From: Rhodamnia argentea
Lineage: Eukaryota > Streptophyta > Magnoliopsida > Myrtales > Myrtaceae
Direction: 5' to 3'
NCBI RefSeq assembly: GCF_020921035.1
Contig: NC_063151.1
Span: 9,725,501 to 9,789,500, forward strand
Length of the DNA: 64,000 nt
Under the pieces are notes generated by a model. It had not been told where the DNA came from and ran no database searches. It was given only the letters and a program-made list of their open reading frames with translations. Positions 1-12,023 of this stretch are shown in pieces (position 1 is the stretch's first letter; every line of letters starts with the position of its first letter). Made by a program: the position numbers and the translations under genes.

Positions 1-301
1 AAGCTCAAGCCATCTACTAGTGACATGGAATGCCCAAAAAGAAGATTATTCTTAGACTCTGAGCTTTAGAAGGCAATTGAAATCATTCCATAGCTCAAAC
101 AAGCAAACAAATTTTCTACATTTTCCCCCTTCTTATGGACGTTTTTAGAACAAAATTTCCCAATAGGAGTTGAAAAGAAGAGTGGCATTATACAGCAGGG
201 ACAACACTTTCTGCTGAAACATGGGGTTACACTCAATGTAGAGTTTACGGAAAACAGCAGATAATGGAAGAAGCACACGAAAGTGCCGGACAGAACTTTA
301 C

Positions 302-1268
302 CGAATAGATGATCTTCCAAGCTACCCATTGGCATGAACTCATAAACCAACAGTCTTTGATCTCCATCGGTACAATATCCAAACAGAGTCACTAGATTGG
401 AATGGTGCAATAGGCTCAACATAAGAACCTCCACAATGAACTCCTGAAATCCCTGAAGACCATCATGATTGAGTTGTTTTATTGCAACCACCTACTCCCA
501 AGAAATAAAGGATCTGTGTCAACCAATGATGATACCAATTTAATCCAGGTTGACCTGATACAGCGACTTCCTAAGTGACACTAGAAGAACAATTTCAACT
601 TTTGAATGGCATTAGAAGTGTTCATGCAGCCTCAGCAAGCTGCAGTGGACACAAACCTCAAGCACAACACAATCAAAGTTTTGAGATTGAAGAGACTTAT
701 AATGTGATGCAACTTGCCTCGCCTGTTTCCAACCGTCCCTTGTAAACCTTTCCAAACCCCCCTTCACCAATTAAGTTTACTTCCTTAAAGTTTCTCGTCG
801 CTGTCGCCAATTCACGAAATGTGAAGCTCCGTGCTGCATTGCCTTTTTGACTACTTCCAATCTTGTTCTTGCCATTTCTAGATCCTTTTCTGCTTCCACT
901 CCCTACATATAACCACATAATTAGCACCCATACATAAAAATAAGATCTTGAACGATTTAAAAGCAAATGTATTGAGTTTTCTCAAATGGGCATCTTCATC
1001 ATACCATCTTCATCATAATAAGCTTTGCGCTTCCCGCTTCCTGCAAATCATTGGCCAATCAAATTTAACACGAGAAAGCAAATCCACTCGGCCAATTTAT
1101 GTTTCGATCACATCCAGAACGTACGAAATATAAATGGGAAACTACAACAAACTAGAGCAAACCTGAGGAATCAGCCGAGTAGCGAGAGCTAGATCGAATG
1201 CCATTATCGATTTCAATCCTGCTACCGTCTTTACGACGGCGAGAGCTAATACAAGAGAAGCAGCTCAT
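302..1268 (-). CDS. PBL21/PBL22-like receptor-like cytoplasmic kinase (5' part only)
   Basis: N-terminal part of an RLCK-VII (PBS1-like) serine/threonine kinase, a plasma-membrane signalling family acting downstream of receptor kinases. I read three exons: 1163-1268, 718-902 and 302-491. The start ATG at 1266-1268 gives MSCFSC, which lacks Gly2 for myristoylation but has Cys3 and Cys6 as likely palmitoylation sites. Exon 2 carries [13 protein letters not shown] and the glycine loop [11 protein letters not shown]. Exon 3 carries VVAIKQL with the VAIK lysine, then [17 protein letters not shown]. Exon 3 ends in phase 1 at a GT donor (300-301). The catalytic loop, DFG and C-lobe lie beyond the left edge. 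The exon 2 donor reads GAG|GCAAGT, a GC-AG intron; no GT donor nearby preserves frame. PBL21/22 assignment rests on the MSCFSC start, motif wording and neighbouring genes. Kinase identity is certain; the subgroup is likely. Confidence 0.88.
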
Positions 1269-2140
1269 CTCTTTCCACAGGCCCAAACTCGCTATAAGCA
1301 AATCGTATCGACCCGGAACAAACGCCACCCAAACCACGCAACGCTCACAAATCGCTAGTCCAAAACGAGGATCATCCTCGATCGCGGCAGAGCCTCATAA
1401 CTAAACAGTTGGGATTCACAAGGGAAAAAAAAAAGACAAACGGAATTCTGACCAAAAAGCAAAAGAAACTGAGCAACGCCCAGTTCCAAACACAAAAGGA
1501 GAAAGCTTCGCTCCCACCCCCTCCCCCGAAAAAGGAGAGATCAAGACGCAGAAACCCTAAAAGGAAATCAACGCTGCGAAAGCTCGGCCCTTTAGGATCT
1601 CATTGAACACGACACACACCCAAAAAAAGCAAACAAAACGAAATTAGAAACTACCCCCCAAGAAAGGAAAAAAAAAAAAACCCAGTAAAGCCCGCGTATT
1701 ATAATATGCGCACGAGAAGTCCAAACGCGCAGAATACACTAATCAAAGAAAAGCCAGGCATCAACGAGAAGGAAAAAGAGAGGGAAAAAAACTGAAAAAC
1801 CGCATGGGGGCGCTGGCATTGGAAGGGCAAAAGCGAGAAAATCACGGGGCTAAATTTGGATGGACGACCATGAGGCGTCCCCCTTCTTTCCAGACGCGCG
1901 CGCGCGCGCGCGCAGGTCTCGCCGCATTAGCGCTCGTGAATCAGAATGACGAGCATCTTCATCGACGGTTCAACCGCACAAAACCACGACTGGGGAAGGC
2001 CGTTCTCTCCCCGTCAATTTTCCCAGGGGGCGTTCCCCTCGCAGCTGGACGTTGTAAAGGCGAAACGCGAGAGCGTGGGCCTCTCCCTTCTCTCTCTCTC
2101 CATAACCCACTTCCTCTCTCTTCTTCTCCTCCTTTTCCTC
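1269..2140 (-). promoter_or_regulatory. Presumed 5'UTR and promoter of the kinase gene
   Basis: Sequence upstream of the kinase start, read on the minus strand. It is more GC-rich than the spacer beyond it and includes an alternating CG tract at 1895-1913 and a C/T-rich patch at about 2085-2140. Open frames here on the plus strand have no recognisable product. No transcription start or TATA box could be fixed with confidence. Confidence 0.4.
1895..1913. repeat. (CG)n alternating tract
   Basis: A run of 19 alternating C and G bases in the upstream region of the kinase gene. Such tracts are rare in AT-rich plant DNA, can form Z-DNA in vitro, and are dense CpG methylation targets. Confidence 0.9.
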
Positions 2141-3220
2141 TTTTGCATTAATGTTTCTGTGGATGTGCGTGACACTGTTGCACGTCGCTCTCCGTCCTGC
2201 TCACCATTTTCTTTTTCTGTTCTTTTTTTTAACTCTCGCTCTCCCTCTTTCTCTAGGGCGTTTAAACGCCATGCGCGGTGACGGAGCGAGTTCGAAATTA
2301 CTCTCCTACGCTCGGAAGTTCCTGATATTTACCACAATGACACTGAGCCCGAGCTTGCTCCGCGCCGGGAGGAGCTGGATTAGATTAGGCTGTGGTCCAG
2401 TGGACGTGACCGACAGGTGTCGGCTAATTGTTTTTTCTTTCGCTTCTTGTAATAAAATATTAAATCTAACCTTCGGACAATTGACACTTTTCGATCTCGT
2501 CGAACGAAATTCTTCGCAAATATGGTAAGAAATTACTTCGCCGCGGCATTGCGGAAAAAAGATCACGCCCGAGGAAAAAAAAATTCGATTTTTAGATATT
2601 TTTCTGGATATTTATCGTTTAATTAATTTTGTTTCTCACTAAAAATTTAATAAAAAGGCTCATTCCATTCGGTGGTGAAACCGAAAAAAAAAAGTGTAAA
2701 AGGTGTATAGAAACCTCCTTTAACTTTCAAGACTAATTCCGATTAGTCTACACCTTGAGCAAATTCAAAAGGCGCGATCTTAATGTCTTTTAGATATATC
2801 ATAGATATCTTCGAGTTGTATTTTGAAAGATATTTTAGGATATTTTTTTTTATATTTTTTTTTATTATGAATATCTGATTTGATTTTTTTAAATAGACCT
2901 CTCTTTATATACTCTTTTTCTATACATCGAATTATACCGAAAATTCATTCACTTCGCCTTTCCGCAATCTTATCAACGTGTCAATTCCGGAATGTGCGGA
3001 GGAGTTTCACTCGTTCCGACTCCGAGCCTAGCTCGATTGTAGAATCCCGAGAACGAGACGAGAAACAAACTCTCTTGTCATCTAAATAGGGATCTCGGAA
3101 AAAAAAAAAAAAAGGAAAAATTCGCATTTTGATGTGAGCGAGTTGAAAAGCAGGTTGATGCGGTGACGTACGCCGTGATCCGCCGCGTGATTGGGGGATT
3201 TCGTCGGACAGTCTTATTCT

Positions 3221-3253
3221 AGAGAGAGAGAGAGAGAGGGAGGGAGGGAGGGG
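3221..3253. repeat. (AG)n followed by (GGGA)n microsatellite
   Basis: An uninterrupted AG run of about 18 bases followed directly by GGGA-type repeats. No gene is nearby. Confidence 0.85.
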
Positions 3254-3339
3254 CGTATCTGGTTTTGTTGGGATTACAATGTTGACTTCTGTGGAGACAA
3301 GAACTAGATTTGGACTAATTTGGATTGTTTAAGGTCTAT

Positions 3340-3385
3340 AAATGATGGGGACCTTTTCGACCAAAAAAAAAATGATGGGGACCTT
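3340..3385 (+). mobile_element. Micro-insertion: TTCGACC plus poly(A), 15-bp direct repeats
   Basis: The 15-mer AATGATGGGGACCTT occurs at 3341-3355 and again at 3371-3385. Between them (3356-3370) lies only TTCGACC followed by eight A. This has the structure of a retroposed insert with a target-site duplication, but with a body of only about seven bases. Confidence 0.7.
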
Positions 3386-6300
3386 AAGCCATCACGATGT
3401 TTTTTCCCACTTTGTTTTTTAATTTTTCATTTTAATTTTCATTTAATCTTTTCCTTTTTTTTTTGTCCTTTCTTTGATGAGAGATCTCGCCTGTGGATGA
3501 ATTAGGTATTGGATTTGGCATTATTCATTTATTTTTTTCAACCCAACTTGGAATTTAAAAAATTTCCAACCCCCTAAAAGAAAAAAAATTAATGAGAAGT
3601 TGCGGTTAAAAGGGTTTTTAGGTCATCTCTTTATGCCCAATTGGGCAAGAGAGATAATCTTCCACGCATTTCCTGCGCATTAACAGTGTTAATTAATTAT
3701 TGTTATAGCGTGATTTATTCTGAAGACATCGGGGGGTTAGAAGTTTATTTAAGATGTGAGAATTAAACAAGTGCAAGGGACATAAAACTTCATGAGAAAT
3801 TTCCCGTAATACAATCGCGTCATTCTTAACCGAGGAGAACATTGATTTTATGGGTAGTCCTCCAACTTCTGCACGGTATTCAATGTCGTTTTGAAACTTT
3901 TTTTATTCGATTTAGTCCTTCAAATTTTCAATTTTGTTCGATGGAGTTGTTCGGCCATATTCAACTTCATATCGTATGGATTCTGTTTATGTGAATTGAA
4001 ATTGAGATGCATTGTCGCATTATGTCCTTTTGTTTTGGGTCGGGAGAAATTTCCCTGCCCTTTTCTTTTTTTTCTCTATTCATCTTAATTGTTGTCGAAT
4101 AGCCGTGTGTAACCTAAATTCTAACCTGAGGTCAAGCTGGCCTCGGAATGAATGTTGTGCGCCGGGGGTATCAATAGTTCGATTAGGTTCAGTTTTTCAA
4201 GAAAATCGAACCAAATTGAACCATTAGGAGTGAAGCTTAAATCGAATAATTCCACGATGATATGGAGGATTGAGTAAATTTTAAATAATTGTTGTCTCCA
4301 TTTATCTTCATTGTTGTCGCACAACCGATTGTGAGGCATACTACCTTATGTGAAATTTAAATAATTCGGTGGCTAATCTAAATAACAAATAATTCGGAGA
4401 TGATATGGAGTATCGAGTAAAAGTTTATGAACTATTGTTACCTTCATCGATGAAAGAAAGCACCTAATGACGAGCTTGAAAAAGGAAAATGTATTAACAT
4501 GAAAGAATAAAGTACAATACAATCAAATCTATCGACCTAAGCCTCAGTTAATAACGAAGAAAATTTGAAGAATAAGACTTAGGGTCCGTTTATTTCGATT
4601 CAAAAAATATTCTTTCCAAAATGATTGCTTATATCGTTTTACATAGTTAGTTAATGAAAATTATTTTCAATATTAGCAAAATTTTATGTCTATTTTGTGA
4701 GCGAGGCAAGTATTATTTTTAGAAATATATTTTCTAAATCGTTGATATTCTGTGAAACAAGCGAATCCCTAAATTCGTTAATAATCATCGTTGGTAGCTG
4801 GGCCATTAATTTTAATATCTTAGTGGGACTTTCGGCTAAGTTCACTTTAGTATGGATTAATGATCAGAAGGCTTCGCCGCTCAAGTTAGTGGACCCCAGA
4901 TCAACGTGTGTACGGACTGTGCTGACGATAATGCCCTTGACCTTAAAAGGTAATTACGGTTCTCCTTTGTTTTTTTGGTCAAACATATCTCCATTTGAAA
5001 GCACTGAGCTGGATAGCAATTTTGACTCCACGGCTCTTCTCCTGCTTTCTTAGGCGGGCAAGCCAACGCAGCAGAAAAAATTGGCCAAGCGGGGATCCTC
5101 CATGTCCGGTACGATGACGCGTATAGTCAAATTTGGGAAGAAGAATAGCAAGAGTGTGATAATTTCCGACAAATTGCCGTACGTGAATTTTTTTATTATT
5201 ATTTTCATTTATTTTAGTGGATTTTTTTTTAATTTTTTAATTTTCTTTTGCTTTTTCTTTTAAAAAAAAAATTATCTTGCCGGTGCCATGTCAAATTTTC
5301 GTTATGCGTCAATGTCGGATTTTCGGTGAGGCAAGTCGTTGATAACATTCATATGATCGAATCTTAAATTTGTGGCATTTAAATGAGCGAAAAAAAAGTT
5401 ATTGCATTTAAGTGAGCAACGTACAAATGTTATGGCACAAATGTCATTGTTCTCCCTTAAATCTGAATTCGCCCAGAGAGGAGGGCCAAAATTCTTAAGC
5501 TAACTATAGTGTTAGGCCCCAACATTAGTCATGCGCCATGCGCCGATCAACACGAATGAGGCAAGATCGGTGAATATCCTTCCCGTCTGTCACGATCTTA
5601 GTTTTCAGTACAATTGGAACCTCAAAAGAATGAATTATGTAGTCCCGGAAGAGGTACACAAGTTTATAGTCAAAACTCTATTATGACACTCTAATCTAGT
5701 CCTATCCTAACTAGATATACCCCTACTTTTGCCATGCACTTTGATAAAGTCTTTTAAGAGATCATCGGAAGCGTTGATCCAAATGTCCCTAAGCTTCGAA
5801 CTTGATCAATTTGTAAAATATTTTGGGGTGAACGTAAACTCAGTAAGAGAAATCTCTAGGTTTAAGTAAGGAGATCTTCTCACCATTCAAACCCGTATCA
5901 AATACATAACGTGAATTCAAAACGAGTTTAAAATATTTGCATATACAAATGAGGGGGAACACATGCATTGACATTCTACTATGATATGCACAAGAAAATA
6001 CTCATGAATGTGATATAAATTATTCATTCAAATACAAGCATATGGCATATTATTCTATGATGCACAATTAGCACATGGCAACTTACCGATATGCACAACC
6101 TTACTTGTGTCTAGCCAAGACTCATCTCGACTAACAACATAACAATGCACCAATTCATGGGGGACGGAATCATAAAATCATCCATCCAAGCCATAGCACA
6201 TCCATCACGGGTTTTCTTTACGTTAGCAAGAATAAATACGCCATTGTACGCTCATGATGGTGATTATTGTAAACCAGCTACTCAAACCATATCGTGTATC

Positions 6301-7813
6301 TTGTATGTGAGTAACAAGCCCGTCACATATAGGAAATCATCGGACCTCGTGTCCCATCAACCCTGTAGAGACCATTTTTAAACGGTAGGTCGTGGCATAT
6401 AAGACATGTGCATGTCTCTTTTACACTATAACCATGCCGCAACTATTATAAAATTACCAAAGCATTCCCACTGTTAAATTAATTATGTAATTGTTTCTAA
6501 AACTAACTTAACCACATATTATCATAAGGCTTCAAGTTATGTGATCAACCCCCAGAATTTTCAGTTTTAGTTGGCGACAGATGACGGCGTCTCGACCCTT
6601 GCTGAATTGGGTTGAGGACCGCAACGCCCACCCCTAGGGCCGGCAACGGCCACATCTCCCTCGCTAGATCTGGATTGTGAAAGCTTGGCGGCCCTTGTTA
6701 GAACAGAAAAGAAAAAAGAAACAAATCACAAGAATTTTAAAAAAATTCAAAAATTTATAATAAAAAATATCTATGTCGGTGTTGGTCATACCATATAGGA
6801 CGATTGGCATCCACGTTAGCGATTTCCAACCAATTTGATAGGATGAACTCAATTGGCACAAATGCAAAAATATTTACGACTGATTTGCTATAAATGTAAT
6901 AGGTTTAAGACAATTTTTTATAATTTTCTCCACGTTTAACATTTTTAGAAAAAAATTAAAATACATTTAAAACAAAAAACTACATCCGGGGTCAGCGTTT
7001 GTGGGCGGTGCCCCAAATCCGGAGGGATCCAAGGTGCAAATTCTCCTATGAACTCATTAATTGTTGATAAAAAGGTTAATTTTAGTCAAATTTACTTTAA
7101 AATAATCCGATTTTTAAAGGGGTATCAAATAAGACAAGACCCGAGTGCAACCTTTCCCACTTGGGAAGGAGAAAGTGGGGAATTCGTTTTCCCACTTGGG
7201 AGACGCGTCGTCTATTAAATTGACGATCTGCGTGACAGTTTTGTTCAAAAGTCGCGGACATTTTTATATTTTTTTAAAAATAGAATTTCTACTTATTTTT
7301 TCTTTTTTCCTTCACCCGATGAGGGCAGGCAAGCCGTTGCTAAACTTGTGCGGGGTCACGGTCAACATGGCCTCGCGCATTGCCATTGCGACCCCAAAAT
7401 CGCTGATATAAATGTTGTTTATCTTACGTGGCATGACCAACACCGATGTCGACATTTTCAATATCTTTTTCTTATTTTTTCCTTCTATCGACAAGGGTAT
7501 GCAATCGCTTGCTGGCCCTGGGGAGGGTCGCAATCGAGATGGCTTCACACATGGCCATTGCGGCAAGCATCGATTATGTCATATAGAACGGTCAGTATTC
7601 ACATCAATAATTTCTAGTTAAAATTGATCATATGGATTCAATTGGTACAAATGCAACAAGTTTATGATTAAATTGACACAATTGAAAGGTTATGACTAAT
7701 TTGGCATCAATATGATAAATTTAGAATTTTTTAATACTTTTACCTTATAAATATAGGGAGCGAGTACTAGATGCACCCGGCTTATGCTAGCCCAGCTCAC
7801 ATTCACATATTCT

Positions 7814-7862
7814 AATGGTGTATGTAAAAGTTAGACCAACAAAAAAAAAATGGTGTATGTAA
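7814..7862 (+). mobile_element. Micro-insertion: TTAGACCAAC plus poly(A), 14-bp direct repeats
   Basis: The 14-mer AATGGTGTATGTAA occurs at 7814-7827 and at 7849-7862. The intervening sequence at 7828-7848 is a short stretch containing TTAGACCAAC and then an A run. The GACC motif next to poly(A) matches the other micro-insertions. Confidence 0.68.
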
Positions 7863-8821
7863 TTCGGCTCACATGTATCAAGCGTAATTAAAATTTTCTA
7901 TTAGAAAGGTCATTAAATTGTATGTTTATTTTGGGAATTCGATATCTTTAGGAAAAAAATACGTTAAAGTTCAAAAAATTAATTTTTGGAATTTTCTTTT
8001 CTGTTCGGACAAACACACCTCAATTTTTTATTTGTAATTTTGCGAAGACGAGACGGGCGATGGTTGCTCTTTCTGAGGGGCAACAAGAACTAAAGAAAGC
8101 GTTACTGTTCACATGCCACGTGGGAAATTTCTAGTTTTCATTTATGTTTCATATCTATTTATAGGCTTAAAATTTATTTGAGAAATTTCGAATTTTTGGG
8201 AATCTATTTTTTTTTATGTTTCTGTTTCCGGGAACAGAAATTCATTTGGTAAAACAATTTCATTTTTCTAGTTCTCGGATAATTTTTAAGCCCATAAATA
8301 GGTATGAAACAAAAATGAAATATATAAATTTTCTTCTTTTCTATTTCTAGAATAGAAACAAACATAAAAACTCCTCTCATCACCGTTGGTCCCCGACGGC
8401 CAACGGAGGAAGAAGGAAATCTGGCGACCATAAAAAAAGAGAAAAGAAATAAAAAATAAAAATTCATAAGACATAAAATTTTTTAAATAAAAATATAGAA
8501 GTGTCTTAGCAATATGAATAAGATTGGATATGAGTCGTTAGATTCTTATTTCGTTGAAATGAGTTAAAACGAGTTAAATGAGTCAACATGGGTTGGATCA
8601 TTTTCGATTCGACTTGATTCGACTCACTAGTTTGGCACCTCTACTCGCCGCCATTGTCGAACATCTCTCATCGCAACCATAGCTCTGGCTTTCGTCGTAA
8701 CCCTAGCCTTCGTCGCAATCGTAGAAATCTTGTCTTGCTATGAAATGAATTTATGTTATGGGAATAGAAATACGAGTTTCTCTGTTCAAAAACTCGTCCA
8801 TGAAAAAAAATATATATAATC

Positions 8822-8926
8822 CTAAAGTGAGTAAAAAAATGAACCAAATAACATTTGCATTTGGCCAAGAGGCTTTGGAGCCCCAATGCTCATTTGGAAT
8901 GCTGAACCAAATAGGGCCATACTATT
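8822..8926. mobile_element. About 100-bp terminal fragment of a 'GAACCAAATAGGGCC' element
   Basis: Present in copy 1 and absent from copy 2 of the flanking tandem duplication. It closely matches the right end of the larger element at 62747-63482: both contain CATTTGCATTTGG, GAGCCCC.ATGCTCATT and end GAACCAAATAGGGCC. This looks like a short or deleted member of that family. Confidence 0.6.
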
Positions 8927-9995
8927 CAAGAACAGAATGATTATCATTCGCGGCCTTATCTTCGTTGAGTCTCCTACCCGGCCTCGGGGATCCCCTCGCT
9001 TGGATCGAGAATGTTCGCATGTCTCGCTTAAAAGTTTGAAATTGACTTGTATACGTACGCGCCTTTCATTTGGAATCACACTCGAAAGTGTGGGCTCATG
9101 GAGTCCGAAGGCATCCATGGGCCCTGTTGCGTGGTTCAGATATCATTTCAAATAAGATCGGTTTCCCCTCATTCGATGTTTAGTGCAACATGAAGTGCGA
9201 ATATGTCCAGATACAATTTGAATATGATCTAGATCAAGAATCCCATCTACTGTCTTGTTATAATTAAAAATAAAGGGAAAAAAGATAAAAAAATGATTAC
9301 CAAAAAATTATAGTGGCTGTGGTCGCCATCTCAAATGTTACGGAAAAATGATCAAAAAAGTCCTAAACTTATTGTTTTTATACCAATTCAATCCTAAACT
9401 TTTCAATTGTGTCAATTCAGTCTTATATCTTTTGATAACTTACCAATTCAGTCTAAACCTTTCAATTATACTAATTTGGTCCTAAACCTTTCAAAATTTT
9501 ACCAACTTAGTCTTAAATCTTTTGAACTTTTGCCATTTTAGTCCTAAATCTATTATTTGAGTAATTAGCAAGAATAACTAAATTAATAATTCGTAAAAAG
9601 GTTTAGGACTAGTTTGGCAAATCATTAAAAGATTTATGACCAAATTGACATAATTGAAAAGTTTATGACTGAATTAACAAGTTGTCAAAATGTTTATGAT
9701 TGAATTGGCATAATTGAAAGGTCTACTCGTCGCCACCGTCGAACATCTCTCATCGCAATCGTAGCTTTGGCTTTCGTTGCAACCCTAGCCTTCGTCACAA
9801 TCATAGAAATTTTGTATTGTTATGAAATGAATTTCTGTTTCGGGAATAAAAATACGAGTTTCTCTATTCAGAAACTCGTCCATGAAATATAAATAAATAA
9901 AATCTAGTCCTAGCCATATTATTCAAGAATATAATGATTATCATTTGCATCCTTATCTTCGTCGGGTCTCCCGCTTGGCCTCGGGGGATCTCCTC

Positions 9996-10105
9996 ACTTG
10001 GATCGAGAATGTTTGCATGTCTTACTTAAAAGTTTGAAATTGACTTGTATACTTGGATCGAGAATGTTTGCATGTCTTACTTAAAAGTTTGAAATTGACT
10101 TGTAT
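9996..10105. repeat. Perfect 55-bp tandem repeat
   Basis: A 55-bp unit starting ACTTGGATCGAGAATG occupies 9996-10050 and is repeated without change at 10051-10105. The sister segment near 9000 has one copy, so the repeat arose after the larger duplication. Confidence 0.9.
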
Positions 10106-10392
10106 ACGTACGTGCCTTTCATTTGGAATCACACTCGAAAGTGTAGGCTCGTGGAGTTCGAAGGCATCCATGGGCCCTGTTTCATGGATTGGATATCATT
10201 TCAAATAACATCGGTTTCCCCTTATTCGGTGTTCAGTGCAACATGAAGTGCGAATATGTCCAGATACAATTCGAATATGATCTAGATCAAGAATCCCGTC
10301 TGCTATCTTGTTATAATTAAAAATAAAGGGAAAAAGAGATAAAAAGGATTACCAAAAAATTATAGTGTCTATGGTCGCCATCTCAAATGTTA

Positions 10393-10829
10393 CGGAAAAA
10401 TGATCAAAAAAGTCCTAAACTTATTACTTTTATGCCAATTCAATCATAAACTTTTCAATTGTGCTAATTCGGTCTCAAACATTTTGATAATTTACCAATT
10501 TAGTCTAAACCTTTCAATTATATTAATTTGGTCCTAAACCTTTTGAAATTTTACCAATTTAGTCCTAAATCTTTTGAACTTTTGCCATTTTACTCCTAAA
10601 TCTATTATTTGAGTAATTGCCAAGAAGAACTAAATTAATAATTTGTAAAAATGTTTATGATTAGTTTGACAAATCGTTAAAAGGTTTATGACCAAATTGA
10701 CATAATTGAAAGGTTTATGACTGAATTAGCAAGTTGTCAAAAAGTTTATGATTGAATTGACACAATTGAAATGTTTATGGTTAAATTGGCATAAAAATAA
10801 TAGACTTAGCACTTTTTTGGTAATTTTCC
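10393..10829. mobile_element. Inverted-repeat MITE, about 437 bp, with 10-bp TSD
   Basis: Long imperfect inverted repeats: the left arm reads AAAAAAGTCCTAAACTTATT and the right arm, reverse-complemented, AAAAAAGTGCTAAGTCTATT. Both arms continue with sub-repeats of the type 'ccaattcaatcataaacttttcaattgt'. Flanks are TCAAATGTTA (10383-10392) and TCAAGTGTTA (10830-10839), a 9/10 match consistent with the 9-10 bp TSD of Mutator-like MITEs. A truncated sister lies at about 9339-9721. No transposase is encoded. Confidence 0.68.
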
Positions 10830-10839
10830 TCAAGTGTTA

Positions 10840-11307
10840 TCGTGGCGCGCGGGTCGTTGATATCCGCCGTGGCGAGCACGACGGCTATGTGGATTCGTAT
10901 ATTTGTGATTAATAATAAATCAAACATATGGTGGCACGTCCTTGCATTGGCCGTGCCACCAGTGACCGCTTGCGACTTTGGGTTGGCCACGGCACAATGG
11001 GTCTTCTCCTCTAAACAGTCCCCACTGTGGTGGTTGTCGCCGTTTTGGTACCGGAGATCTAAATTCTTTTCCTCTCTGAGTAATTTATTTAAAATTATTA
11101 TTCTTTTACTCAATTCTAATCTAAATTCATAAAACATTATCCTCGTAATCCGAATTATACAGAACAAGATATCAAGAAACGAATAATATTTTCGTTGTTC
11201 GTTCCGATTTTTTTTTTTCATATTTATTGAAATACCCTTTTCGAGTAATCCCATCTCAAATATAGCATGAGTAATTATTTTGAAAATGGCAGCTGACTAG
11301 ACAATGC
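10840..11307. other. Spacer without recognisable gene
   Basis: Open frames exist on both strands (for example 10781-11254 minus) but show no domain or targeting motif. The long minus frame begins inside the adjacent MITE, which argues against a gene. Confidence 0.5.
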
Positions 11308-11316
11308 AGAGGATAT

Positions 11317-11926
11317 TAGGAGTGATCGGTCCCCGGTCCGGTCCGGTCCGGTTCCCCTCAAGAACCGAGAACAGGACCGTTAGTCTCGGTTCTTAATTTT
11401 TTGGAACCGGGAACCGGACCATCGGTCCGGTCCGGTTCCCGGACGGTTTCATTGGACCGGACACATGCCAAAAAAAAAAAAAAACACACCATTCCTAACA
11501 TGGAGCACATGATCTGACGTTCAAGGTGTGGCGAGTCAAGGTTTATCCCACAAAGAAGGTGAGCCTACAACACTCTGCTATGGAGGATCAGCAAATCGAT
11601 GGTGTGGATTTTGAGACCAGTCCGGTATTGTTGCCCTTGTGGGTGGTGAAAAAGCTTCAGATTTGATTTAGAATAAGCCTTTCTCGATGGTTGTCTATGG
11701 AACTTTGTGTTATACTTCCCATTGTTGAAATTTTGGTTGTCCGCTCTCTAGTTCGAGTCACGTTTGCATGACCTAGAAAATAATTCGATCCGGTCCGGTC
11801 GGGCGGTTCGGTCTTAGGACCCTAGAACCAAGAACCGGACCGTTCCCTCTAGAATCGGGAACCGGACCGCCGGTCCCGGTCCGGTCCGGGCGGTCCCGAT
11901 TCGGGTGGTCCGATTTACTCATCCTT
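11317..11926. mobile_element. Non-autonomous hAT-like element rich in GGTCCGG repeats
   Basis: About 610 bp flanked by the perfect 9-mer AGAGGATAT (11308-11316 and 11927-11935), of which eight bases would be a standard hAT target duplication. Ends are weakly inverted: left TAGGAGTGATCGG, right (reverse complement) AAGGATGAGTAAATCGG. Both sides carry dense short repeats of GGTCCGG and GAACCGG in both orientations, around a core with no transposase. It lies just upstream of the PPR gene leader. Confidence 0.7.
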
Positions 11927-12023
11927 AGAGGATATACAATGAAACTGGGCGCTCTAGCCAGAACTAATCCTATTTCGAGATGTTTTTTTTTTTTTTAACC
12001 CAAAACCATTTCTCTTTTGACTT

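Larger units (their letters stand above)
2141..8639. other. Gene-free spacer with degenerate repeats
   Basis: No credible gene was found. The stretch is AT-rich with many homopolymer runs. It holds an (AG)n/(GGGA)n tract at 3221-3253, micro-insertions at about 3340-3385 and 7814-7862, and two distantly similar blocks at about 6570-6960 and 7320-7740. Those blocks share phrases such as 'caattggcacaaatgcaa'. The part at about 5470-6600 reads like old repeat-derived DNA, but no transposon domain could be read. Short open frames throughout lack domain signatures. Confidence 0.6.
8640..10829. repeat. Tandem duplication of about 1.1 kb, two diverged copies
   Basis: Copy 1 (about 8640-9721) and copy 2 (about 9722-10829) run parallel: both begin with CTACTCG, share AAACTCGTCCATGAAA, CACTCGAAAGTGT and GGCATCCATGGGCCCTGTT, and end in an inverted-repeat element. 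Copy 1 breaks off inside that element at about 9721; copy 2 carries it whole. Copy 1 has an extra insert of about 100 bp (about 8822-8926) that copy 2 lacks. Copy 2 has its own perfect 55-bp tandem repeat. No coding function is seen. Confidence 0.8.

Noticed and set aside
1-301. Continuation of the kinase reading frame to position 66
   Set aside because: After the GT donor at 300-301 the translation loses kinase similarity; the next exon lies outside the window.
4951-4995. Poly(T)-GGTCAAA between TCTCCTTTG and TCTCCATTTG
   Set aside because: The flanking repeat is short and imperfect; kept only as a weak candidate.
5371-5420. GCATTTAAATGAGC / GCATTTAAGTGAGC around an A run
   Set aside because: The repeat is good but there is no ACC motif, and similar wording recurs nearby, so ordinary tandem repetition is as likely.
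5470-6600. Possible retrotransposon LTR
   Set aside because: The text looks repeat-derived but no paired LTR, primer-binding site or polyprotein was found.
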